Source: Prunus persica (lineage: Eukaryota; Streptophyta; Magnoliopsida; Rosales; Rosaceae). From it: DNA of 64,000 bases. How positions within the stretch are numbered: position 1 is the first letter of the stretch; every line of letters starts with the position of its first letter. Positions 24,987 to 36,031 of this stretch are shown piece after piece. The notes under the pieces are model-generated. The model was not told where the DNA came from. It saw only the letters and a program-made list of their open reading frames with translations, and searched no databases. Position numbers and translations under genes: made by a program. Location of the stretch: positions 13,995,507 through 14,059,506 of the forward strand of contig NC_034015.1 in NCBI RefSeq assembly GCF_000346465.2. The letters are read 5' to 3'.

Positions 24987-25352
24987 TTAGTGATATCCTC
25001 TCGTAGCGACATTAGCATAGCACTTTTACCAAAACAAAGCAAAAGGCAGCCCAGTCTTCAATTAATGCCCACAGCATTAAAAGGATAGATCGGGTAAGAA
25101 TGGGCCCATTTACTAGAACCAATTCAGAAGCAACAATTGCATGATTTGCTGTCAACGTGACATCAACGATTCATTTAAATACTCAAAAAATTAGAAAAAC
25201 ACCTTCAGAAGTTTTTTTATATATAAATACCTTGCTATGTTCTTTATTTCTCACACTAAAACTCTATACAAATTTTTCTTCTCATATCTCATATAAATAG
25301 TGTTTTCCTTTATTTGCCATGGCAATAGAAAAGAAAGCAAAATTAAAAAGAG

Positions 25353-25390
25353 TAGGGCATACACTATTCACGTGAATAGTGTATGTCCTA
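25353..25390. repeat. 38-bp near-perfect palindrome centred on CACGTG
   Basis: Half-sites of 19 bp (tagggcatacactattcac / gtgaatagtgtatgtccta) match at 18 of 19 positions with no spacer. The centre is a G-box hexamer. It may be the fold of a small MITE spanning roughly 25.25-25.43 kb, but outer ends are unclear. Confidence 0.9.
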
Positions 25391-26891
25391 ACTTGCCCTT
25401 TGTCATGGCACAATAGATGGAAGTGCTCTTAGAGCTTAAATATTTTGGTATCAAGTTTTTCTATTAATAATAAAAAAAAAGTCCCACAGCAACATTTAAT
25501 GGTTCTCCAAATTAAATGTTTATTTGTATTATTTATTAAAATATGTTTGTATGGGAAAATATTTTCTTATTATTGTCAAAATTCTTTTTTTTTTTCCTCC
25601 AAAGTTAGGAAGAGGGAGGGTTATTCACACACATGAGTGCCATGAGGGCTTGAACCTCAAGATCACTTGGAAGCACACCAAAATTATGGTCAATCCAACT
25701 AACATTCCATTGGTAAAGTTAGAATCCGTTGTCACCATTCTTTTAACAATACATGAAAACATAAGAACAAGAAAAATGAAGAGTGGATCTACACTTGGGC
25801 TGGAGCCACTCCAACCCTGTCTTGATTTTTTAAAATAGGCTTAGAGGTGCAACCCCACTTTGGTAATTTAGAAACCAGCCCAACCCTCTGTCTAGAAGTC
25901 AGCCCATCCCTTTGTCCAAAATAAGTCCACCCTCTTGGCCTCTCTTATATTCTAAGCTACAAATGTAGCTTCCAAATAGCAATTCTTTTCAAAATCTCAG
26001 TTGATATTTGAATTTTAGATTTTAATCCAAACGACCTAAAAAATTCATACAAATCTTAAATTGATCTTAATACCTTTAACTTTGCAAGAAGTTTATAACT
26101 CAAGTGGTTATATAAGAGTAGTTATTCGTACATCATAACTTTTATCTTCGATTTCCCTATGTTGAAGAGTTACAATAAGGGGGTTCAATTTAACAGTTCA
26201 ATAATAACTTTGCACTGAATCGAACAGTTATTAAGGATCCCCTCATTATGACCTCTCACAAAAACCCCTCCTTTTTTTTGGTAACTAAAAACCACTCATT
26301 CTAGCCTCTCTGCAAAACTCGTATCAACCGAAAAAAAAAAAATGGAAGGTACCTTGGGCTTTGGTTTAAGCCGATTGGATCTATGAACTTTGAGTTGAGC
26401 CCAATTATACTGTTACTTGTCCATTCAAATGCGTTAATTCAGGTTGGGATCAGGTGACCTAAATTCATAAAACTAGTACCATTTAAAATGGTAATGAATT
26501 TGGTTGAGGGGCTGCCCTATTTTGCCCCATATTTAAGAATCACGTTGTTTTCACACCGATAAAAAAAACAAAAACAAATCTTAAAAAGTCACATTTTTCA
26601 CATTGAAAATTTCATCTCACATTATTTTGGAAACATCTCTTTCCGTTAATAAAAGGGAAGAATATTCTTGAATTCCAATAATATAGTTAATAATAATATA
26701 ATAGACAGTCAAATCTTGAGAAAATAAGAACTCCCATAATGGACCTCAACCATGCATTAAAATTTTATTTTATTTTAATTTTTTTAATGTATTGTCTATA
26801 AAGTGCTAGGCAACTCTTGGCTCAAAACAATATTCATTGACCAAAATAGTCAACATCAGTGTACTATGAATCATAGCTATAGGATATTTAA

Positions 26892-27134
26892 CTAGTAGCT
26901 GGTCTCACCCCAGCAAAACAATTCAAAGAACCAAAGGATATTCAAGAAGAAAAAAAGCAAAAGGGTACAAAGCAAATCATTATCTTGAGGCAACTCCATC
27001 TGCCTTGTACAAGTTAGAAGGCTGCTTTCAACATAATTTTCATTCAAAGCTTTGATCCCAAAGTAAAGTTTGTGTGACCCCCTCCCTGCATAAAATAAGC
27101 CAAAAAAAAGAAAGAAAAGAAGTTTGATGGCCAT
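26892..27134 (-). CDS. Candidate small hydrophobic/secreted protein (80 aa), unverified
   Basis: The frame starts MAIKLLFFLFFGLFYAG, a plausible signal peptide, and has a second hydrophobic stretch near its C-terminus (LLLFFFLNILWFFELFCW). A TATATAAA-type box lies about 50 bp upstream of the ATG (27184-27192, minus strand), giving a sensible short leader. Against it: no known family; and the text ttttatgcag-gg inside the first 50 bp looks like a splice acceptor, so the true product could differ. Low confidence. Confidence 0.2.
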   Translation of the reverse strand: MAIKLLFFLFFGLFYAGRGSHKLYFGIKALNENYVESSLLTCTRQMELPQDNDLLCTLLLFFFLNILWFFELFCWGETSY

Positions 27135-29425
27135 TGCCTTACTTTAGGTGACTAGGGCTCGGGATTAACAAATTAATAGGGTACTTTATATAGTCATTAT
27201 GGTTTCCCATGTTTAACTCCACAACTTGAGGGCCAAGACAAATACCAACCATCCCTCTCGGCCGCCCTAAGTAGCGGAGTTGGCATATATACCATGTGAA
27301 ATAGAATGTTTCACTTCATAATAAGTGTATTTGTATCCATCTACATACGATGTATTTGTTGAGAGTTACATATCGAATGCAAATACTTGTCATTATTCGA
27401 TGTTAGGTATTCGAATCTCAATCTATGATGTTTGAAATATTTTTACATTGTCAGACTGCGAAGACTGACATACTCGAGAGTCGAGAATAATTATAAGTGT
27501 TATAAAGACTAACCCTAACAACTAAATGATACTTTATTTTTCGGACAAGTGAAATCTTTGTTTAGATTACATGGAGATGAAATCTTACACCAAAATGAAC
27601 GGTGGGCTCCAACAGTATCAGTGCACAAGTTTAACCGTGTTGTATTGGAAGAAACCCATTTCAAATTTCGTTTTCATTTCCAAGAAGATCACTATTGGAC
27701 TCACTGTGGGGCATTGAAGTCGGTAGAAACCAAACATGTACAGAAAAATTGTGTTTCCTGGCGATGTACACCTCCATAAGCCAAAAACACTGACATCGCA
27801 TTCAATTATTTGCCCTAAAGAGAAACAAACAGACATTGCATTCAACAACAATTATATACACATGCAAAATCTAGTGCTTATATTTCAATTTGAAATCCAT
27901 GTCTTTATTTATTTATCATACAAATATAAGATTTTGTCAACGAGCGTCTAACCTAGTGGAAAAATGTCTTCACTTGTAGAACGTGGTCTCAAGTTTGAAT
28001 CCCCAACGCGCATTAACTAAAATTTAAGAAATTTAATTATACACATTAGCTAAAATTGCTACATTTGATAAAGAATGATTATAGTGGCTCTTTTTTGCTT
28101 GTAGCCCGGAGCAAAGTTTGTTGAATGTAATCATGGTTGAGTAATTAGCAGGTAAATTAATTATGAGATGGGGGTTGAAATATGATAGCCCATATTTTGT
28201 CTCATATAGATGTTTTTGTGAAACTTTGTCAAAAGATGAATAAATCTTACGTTAGGTAAACCATCAATTTTTGGTTCATTCATTGTCAATATTATGCTAT
28301 TGAAAGATGACAAGTCAACCATCAATTTACAAAAATACTTCAATGAACTTATTTTGTACATTGTATTTGCACCAAGTCCTTTTTGCCTATGAAGTTTATT
28401 AAAGTATTTCAAATACTCTCATGTATTGATAGTTTGGGAGAGTCAACCTGGCTACCAACCTTAACAACTACTATCTACATCTACATTGTATAAAATACAT
28501 TAACTTGTAGTTTTCCTTTCAACCAAATTAGTTTGCTTTATAAATCATCACGTCATTATGTGCATTGTCGTCATTAGACAAAGCGGTATATGTGTTATAG
28601 GCACACGACAAAAATAAATGAAAAAAATATCTTCAACAAGGTCGGCAATGGATTTAGGATCTCAAACTTCAATACACTCAGTTAAAGAAAAGTCAAAACA
28701 ACACATAAATACGTTATAACAGGCATTATTCATAAAATGACAAATATTTATGTAGTAAAAAAGGGATGTTTTCCAAGGATTTAGAGAAGTAGTATTTGAA
28801 GTTTTGGGGTAAATGTGGTTAACCATTATATTAGAGTTACAAACTCTACCTTGAAAATTAGTATTTGTATATTGTTTTTCTGACAAATATGTATACATGT
28901 TATGTACCATGTAATGTATATATATTTTTAAAATCTATACATGCGGCTGAAGTTACCTGTACAATAACAACAGTAAAAAGATGGTACACAGTAGAAACAT
29001 GAAAACAGTAAAAATACAGTCTTCATTACCTTTCTCCATATAATTTACTTTCCTTTTTTTTACAAAAAAATAAAAAAAACCAGCCTAAAATTCACAAAAC
29101 GACTGAGATTTGGATAATCCCAAGATGGTTTTGAAATAATTTTCACGTTTTGATGGGACCCACGACATATACGGTGGCCCCAGGGCCTTCAAAATAATCA
29201 GTGCCAGAATGGAAAGAGAGAAACAGTGTTTTGTTGTTAGCTTGTCTTCTGTACCGCTTTCCTCTCTCTCACCCATCTTCGCTTCCTCCACATCTCACCA
29301 CAACATCCCCCAAGGGTTTCAAGGGTTTTTCGCTCTCCTCTCTCATATTCCTTCAATCTCTCCCCTTCCCTCAGATTTGCTCGCTAAATCTGGCCCCAAT
29401 GCGTTTGTAGACGAATCTCCATCAG

Positions 29426-30168
29426 GTACTGCTCTTCGTCTCTCCGATCTGCTTTGCTTTAAGCGTACTCATTTCTTGAGATTTGAGCTCCAGGAGCTTC
29501 AAGAGCTTGTTATTTTGGAGCTTCAGGAGCTCAAGGAAGCTTGGCATTTTCCGTTTATTTATTTTTTTAACACAAAAAGAATCATTTTTATTTTATTTTT
29601 AGTTATTGGCTTTGTTTGTGATTTGGTTTGATTTGTTTGGTGGATAAATGGGTGGTGAATCTTGTCTTGGTGATGGGCAAGCAGAGGTGAAGCAAATCTA
29701 TGCAAAAAAAACTGATTAAACTTAAAAACTAGAAGAAACTAGAAAGATGGCAACTGGGTCTAGCTTCATATTGTTTGTATTTTGTTAATTTAAATAAAGG
29801 AAAATAAAAAAAGTTTTCATTTTAGAATAGTCTGCTTCTTTTGTATTTAAAAGGGTATTTGTCGTAAAGATTAATATGTTATTTTTATGGCAAAGGTGCA
29901 CCCTTTTAACCCCATTTATATTGATTGGAAATCTGTTTTTGCTGATGTATTTTTCCTTCTGATATGACTTTTATGTGATGTTGAAATGATTCTTTGACTG
30001 TATTTTTAGCATTTTCAATGCTAATAATGTTTGGTCAAGCAGTGTTGTAATGTTGTGCTTGTGACTGAGTGGCTAATCCTTACTTCCATTTGTACAAATA
30101 AGTGCAAACAGCAAACTACCTCTGCCCTTGATTGACTAATATTTTTCATTATTTTTTGATAATTTCAG
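29426..30168 (+). other. Intron in the 5' leader of the KIPK-like gene
   Basis: A CT-rich leader exon (about 29215-29425) ends catcag-GTACTG and a typical acceptor (aatttcAG) lies at 30168. The remaining leader up to the ATG at 30402 contains several short upstream ATG frames, for example 30172 (13 codons). Leader introns of this kind are common in AGCVIII kinase genes; splicing is inferred from consensus only. Confidence 0.55.
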
Positions 30169-30401
30169 GGCATGGATTTATTATATTTCGAAGTGAAAAG
30201 ACATATAGCATGATGTACGCAGTTTAGTTTTATATGGTAAAGAACAGTCTAAGTCACAACTTGTGACTTGATAACTCAGAAGCTTTACCTAAAAGGCTTC
30301 TAAAGGAGCTGATCATTATAAACTTGCTGGACTATAGTCTTCCTCGTTTTGGTACTTCTGGGTTGGGTAGGGGTGACAAAGATCAGAATCTCTACCTGGA
30401 A

Positions 30402-33400
30402 ATGGGTTCATTTATGGGTACTTCTGAAATTGTTGAAGCAACAGACGAGCTGACTACAGGTCAATTTTCTCATGGAATAGGTAGACCAAATTCTGGATTT
30501 AGTAGGGGTGACAGAGATCGGAAGCCTCCTGTTCTAAAACTGGGATACAAGGATTCTCTAGAAGATGATATTAATAAGCTCTTCGAGGCAATCAATCTCA
30601 AAGCTTCATCCAAGGGTTCAGATAATTCGAAGCAAGCAGGCACTAGCCCTTTAAATAAGAATGCCTTGAAGAAGCCAATTACAGTGGGTGTGTCTCGCTC
30701 ACCAGGGATTGGGACTTCAGAGCCAGCAACTCTGAAGCAGGCGTTAAGGGAACTCTCTATTACCAAGGCATCAGAAATGGCTGCTATGAAGCGGTTATCA
30801 AAATTGACAAGTCCTTCAAGGGCCTCTGAAGCTGGGAGGATCAAGACATTGTACAATGCAGTTGTAGTTGAAGCCAGTACATCTGGCCCGTCCACAAGTG
30901 AAAATAAGGGAAATATGGTTGAGATCTCTCTGGTGCCAGAAGAAAGCATTTCAAATACTTGTGAGAACATGCCTGAGCATCCTCAAATGGCGAAGATGAA
31001 GTCATCAAGCCAGAGTGCAGATTCTTCTCCTCGATTTGCCATCAGGAAAACAGAAAATAATTCCGGGAGCACAACATTGCAAAATGAAAGTACGTCCATG
31101 CTAAGGACAGTTGGGGTGCAAACAATACAGGCAGAACTGGGACAGAAAGAGAAAATTGAATCTTCAAGTGACCATATTTCAGAACTTGCTGAAAACGTTC
31201 CTGCGAAAACCATGTTACCGACAAAAATAAAGGCGCAGCTGGGGAAGAAAGAGAAAGTTAAATCTACAAGAGGTAACACTTCAGTAGTTCAAAATGTTCC
31301 TGCCAAACCCAAGTTAGCAAGTAAGGTATCAGCTGCAAAACCAGGGCGGAAAGTCAAGTTGCATGCAGTACCTTCTTCATCTATTTTGGTCAATGGCAAT
31401 ACGACAAGCAAACTATCCAGAAATACTCTCCGCTCCATAAAACCAGCCAGCAGGAATAGGATTATCATAAAGAAGAAGATAAGGCAGGATTCAAGTTCTG
31501 TGGCCTGCAATTCTAGTAATTATAATGAAGTTGATGCTGATTTTGATCCTAGCACAAGTCAGCTGGTCTGTGAGAGATGCCAATGTACATTGAAAGGTGC
31601 TGGCAAACAATCAAATCAAGGTTCTTTGGTGCCCCAGTTTAACAGTCTTACTGCAGAAGTAAACTCAAGTAATGTGCACACAGGTCCAAGTAAACCAGGC
31701 TTCAGCTTAGACAGCAGTAAGACTGGAAATACAGGGGGAGCTGACATCATGAAAGCAAAAAAGAACCCAAAATCAAAAGAAAAAGGGGAGTTCTCCCAAA
31801 GCTCAAAAAGTAGCCAAGAGTATAGTAGTAGTACGAGTTTGAGTGATGAGAGCAATATGAGTGGGTCTAGTTGTAGCAATAAGCCTCACATGTCAAAGGA
31901 TGTGAGGTGGGAGGCCATCCGTCACGTTCGGTTGCAGCATGGAGTCCTGGGCTTGAGACACTTCAATCTTTTGAAGAAGCTTGGTTGTGGAGACATAGGA
32001 ACTGTATATCTTGCTGAACTAATTAGTACGAACTGCCTTTTTGCCATAAAGGTAATGGACAATGAGTTCTTGGCTAGAAGGAAGAAGATGCCAAGGGCTC
32101 AGACTGAAAGAGAAATACTGAGGATGCTTGATCATCCTTTTCTCCCTACACTGTATACCCAATTCACATCAGATAATCTGTCATGTTTAGTTATGGAGTA
32201 TTGTCCAGGTGGAGATCTTCATGTCCTTCGGCAGAAGCAGTCAGGAAGGTGTTTTTCTGAAGCAGCGACAAGGTAGAAAAATTTGAAATAAGATCTATAC
32301 ATATCAGGGCATGCATTTTGTTTTGGATGCTATTGTTACACTATTTTTGAGAAATTGCTACATGACATCCTCATTTTTCCTGGTCATCTCTTATAAATTA
32401 TCCATTGCACTATGTAATTCAATTGGGAAACTGAGCATTAGATTCGCCTCTAATCTAGTATCTGTTTCTATATTAAATTAGGGCTGGAATTTTACCTGAG
32501 ATAACTTAGCTAAATGGATCTTTCTTATAATTGCTCATTCTTATGTTCTGTATGTATTTCTCATATCGCACCATTGCAAACTGATTCAAGCCACTTTGTG
32601 TTTTCAGGTTCTATGTTGCTGAAGTTCTCCTTGCTTTGGAGTACTTGCACATGCTTGGGGTAGTTTATCGGGATTTGAAACCAGAAAACATTCTTGTGCG
32701 GGAAGATGGTCACATTATGCTCACAGATTTTGACCTGTCTCTAAGGTGCACTGTCAGTCCAACTCTTTTGAAATCACCTTCATGCGATGCTGATCGTGTA
32801 AAACTGTCCGGTCCATGCACACAATCTAGCTGCGCTGAGCCCTTCTGCATGGAACCCTCCTGTGACGTCCCATGCTTCAGCCCTAGGTTTTTACCTGCTG
32901 CTGCAAAAACAAAGAAGTCCAAAAATGACTCTGCAGCCCAAGTCAGATCATTGCCACAGCTTGTGGCAGAGCCTACTGATGCACGGTCCAATTCCTTTGT
33001 AGGGACCCATGAGTACTTGGCTCCTGAGATCATCAAAGGAGAGGGTCATGGAGCTGCAGTCGATTGGTGGACGTTTGGAATCTTTCTTTACGAGCTTCTA
33101 TACGGCAGAACACCGTTTAAAGGCATCAACAATGAGGAAACATTAGCCAATGTGGTGTTGCAGAGCCTAAGGTTCCCAGAAGGTCCAATTGTTAGTTTCC
33201 AGGCTAGGGATCTCATCAGAGGGCTGTTGGTAAAGGAGCCAGAGAATCGGTTGGGATCAGAGAAAGGGGCTGGTGAGATTAAGCAACATCCTTTCTTTGA
33301 GGGCCTGAATTGGGCCCTAATACGCTGTGCCATCCCACCGGAACTGCCCGAGTTTTGTGATTTTGAAGTTCCAGACATGCCTGCTGCTCAGGAGAATACC

Positions 33401-33454
33401 AAGTATTTGGAGTTTAAAGCTACAGGAGACCACCTAGAGTTTGAGTTATTTTAG
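30402..33454 (+). CDS. KIPK: AGCVIII serine/threonine kinase, KIPK type
   Basis: Two exons (30402-32272, 32608-33454) encode 905 aa, close to KIPK-type kinases (about 930). The first ~500 residues are low-complexity, Ser/Lys-rich and poorly conserved. The kinase domain starts near residue 521 ([20 protein letters not shown]); Lys550 is the ATP-binding lysine (FAIKVMD) and Asp646 the catalytic aspartate (YRDLKPEN). The magnesium motif is D664-F-D instead of DFG, the AGCVIII signature, followed by the Cys-rich insertion and [10 protein letters not shown]. The C-terminus is LEFELF, an FxxF match to the PDK1-docking PIF motif. KIPK binds the kinesin KCBP and affects root and pollen-tube growth (family knowledge). 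The only intron lies in the kinase domain. ATG 30402 is the first in-frame methionine. Confidence 0.92.
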
Positions 33455-33759
33455 AGGAAAAATCACTTTTTTTTTAGGAGAAGCTGTCTGCTTGTGTATT
33501 ATATTACTTCTTGAAAGACCTCCTCCTTTCCAGCTAGCTTTCTGTATATTAGTAGCAGTACATACTCTCTTAAATTTTCAGTAATGGCTGCGCATATATC
33601 GTATCAGATTCAAAACTTTTGTACAACAGCCTCGCATATTATGAGTTATTAGTCTGTTCGGGAATGCTTCTGGGAAAGTTAAATCAGCATATATGGCTAA
33701 TTGTCGGAGTCTTCGAGTATGGATGTTACCTGGGCTTTTATATTAAATATATTAAAACA

Positions 33760-34032
33760 GTATAGCCGAACGGCTATACGTTGTACGTATTCTGCAAGCG
33801 CTTCTGCGCCTGCGAAAGGTTTTTTTTAAAAAAATTTAAATTTAGATAATAGGTAGTTGTGTTCCATAAAAATAAGATTCATTATCTAATTTTTTTTTTA
33901 AAATTTTTTTCACTATACAAAAGTGTGAATTTACCATATTATCCTCATTTAATTAATAATTTCAATTCTTTATGTTTGCATTAACAAAGGAAATTTTCTG
34001 ATATTTTGAATGTTTTACCATTCTCTGCCTTT

Positions 34033-34072
<40 letters not shown>

Positions 34073-35128
34073 ACAATCTAGCCGGGCAAGTAATGTTGCC
34101 CGGCTGCACTATTTTTAAAAACAAAATTAGAAAAAAATTTGAGTACAGCCGCACGGCTGTACTAATTTCCAAACAAAACCGTAGCATTCCGCTGTGTGAA
34201 AATAGTATAGCCATGCGGCTGTATTTCTTTTATAAATGAAAAAACATGGAGTATAGCCGGACGGCTGTACTCCTTTTATAATATTTTTTTTATTAAAAAA
34301 AAAGAAAAAAAAAAGGGGAACCTCTACCGATTAAAGCCACGTGTCAAACAAGTATAGTCGCCCGGCTATACTATTTTTGAATATAAAAAGAGGATCCCCC
34401 ATTCATGAACCGCCACGTGTCAACCCATTTCTTTTTTAAAAAAATTCAAAACATGGAGTATAGCCGCCCGGCTGTACCCCTTTTTTTGTTTTTTGTTTTA
34501 AAAAAAAAAGGGAGAACCACTATCGATTAATGCCACGTGTCAACAAATCAGTATAGCCGCTCGGCTATACTATTATTTTTATTCAGAAATCGCAGTATAG
34601 CCGCCGGCTATACTATTTAATAAAAAAATTAATAATAAAAATGGACCCTCCTAGTTGCATTAGTTTGTACCTTATAGATCTTAATTTGCAAAGTAGATAT
34701 TAATCTTCTACTATATGATACTTTAATATAATTTTTATAACATATGTTACTCTTATATTATATGTGAGAATTATTCGTATAATACGTGAATTTTTTGTGT
34801 CTTATTGAACATTTTATAAAAAATACATGTATAAAACATTATAAATAAGTATATAGATGTACAATACGACTATTGTATGTTTTCTTTTTAAGTGAAAGGG
34901 TGAGACGTGTATAGAATACGAATGTATTGTTTAAAAATACGTACCTACATACATACATACATATATATATATATGTGCATACACATGTAAAATAGTATAG
35001 CCGCTCGTCTATACTATTTATTAATAAAGATAATTTTTTTTTTAAAACAAAACAAGTAACGTTGCCCGGCTATACTATTTTTAAAAATAAAATACGAAAA
35101 AAATCGAGTATAGCCGCACGGCTGTACT
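33760..35128. repeat. Dispersed array of ~12 short palindromes (agtatagccg-nn-cggctatact)
   Basis: Copies lie at 33760-33779, 34079-34106, 34142-34163, 34204-34225, 34250-34271, 34351-34372, 34457-34478, 34550-34571, 34594-34614, 34994-35015, about 35060-35075 (half-site) and 35107-35128. Arms are about 10 bp, spacers 1-3 bp, and many changes are compensatory (tatagcc/ggctata versus tacagcc/ggctgta). Three gccacgtgtcaa motifs (34336, 34412, 34532) each precede a palindrome. There is no ORF. The array fills the KIPK-FBL11 intergenic gap. Possible natures: subterminal repeats of a DNA transposon, or a dispersed protein-binding palindrome. Not assigned. Confidence 0.93.
34038..34069. repeat. (AT)n microsatellite
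   Basis: About 32 bp of alternating AT between the first and second palindromes of the array. Confidence 0.95.
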
Positions 35129-36031
35129 CTCAAGGCCCCATGTTTTTGATTAATTAAATATATTTATATTGTATACATTCTATTGGGCCACTTGCATAGT
35201 CAATACATTCTATTGTATTTGCAAGGGTAAGTTTTATAAAGACCTCCAAGGAACTCTTATGTTCCAATGTGGGAGCTCAAACATGTTTGCGATGCCTTGT
35301 TAAACCATTGGGCATCTAACTAATCACTGTTAGTATTATTCATGAACAAATTAGCTAGCAAATATACTTCACCAAAAGTCACCTTTAATTTCTAAAAACA
35401 ATTCTTTATTTTTAACACAAGAAAAAAAAATTCTTTCTTTCATTGAAACGTTCTTTTTAAAAGAGTTTTGTATCACTAAAATTAACCCTAAACTTATATA
35501 TTGTTCATGAAAGATGCATAAACAAATGAATTAGCTTTCAAAAAATATGTCTGGAATTGTGATCATCATGTTGATTTCTTTTATAATAGCAACGCTAACG
35601 CAAGGAGAGGACCTTTTCATGGCTTCTTTTCTCCCACCACTCGTTCCTCTCCAATATCAGATGGTTTCTTTTCATGGCTACGTCGACAAGTTGAGGAGGA
35701 AATGAAACTTATTTATTATTGTTTTTATTGATTCTCCCTCATTATATAAAATAATAATATAATTAATAATTAATCACATATACTTCATAAATTAATAAAT
35801 AAAAACTTTTTTATTAAATTAACTGATTAGGTATGTTAAATATGAATTTATTGTTAAATTTTAAAAGGATTAATTTGAATATATTAATATTTAAATAAAT
35901 AAACATCTTTTCCATTAGAAATTAAATTTAAAAAAGGAAGAAGAAGCTCGTCACTCCATGAACAAAGTTGTAAACTTCTGCATATTCTCTGCTTCCATTG
36001 TCTTACAGACGGAGTGTCGGAAAACCAGAGC
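35129..36031. other. Intergenic upstream of FBL11
   Basis: AT-rich, no gene seen. The last ~100 bp before the FBL11 ATG should contain its leader. No convincing TATA box was found. Confidence 0.4.

Larger units (their letters stand above)
24990..29200. other. Intergenic, Harbinger element to KIPK leader
   Basis: About 4.2 kb, AT-rich, with no conserved protein recognised. Besides the palindrome and a candidate minus-strand ORF near 27.0 kb, a tRNA-like B-box (aagtttgaatcccc near 27993) lies in what may be a SINE relic at about 27945-28050. Other frames are short and unsupported. Confidence 0.45.

Noticed and set aside
29209..29631. Plus-strand 140-codon frame as a separate gene
   Set aside because: It spans the CT-rich leader and a consensus GT donor of the KIPK-like gene and has no recognised domain.
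33760..35128. CRISPR-like or satellite array
   Set aside because: Repeats are palindromes of about 21 bp at irregular spacing in plant nuclear DNA; no conserved spacer length, no cas genes, no regular period.
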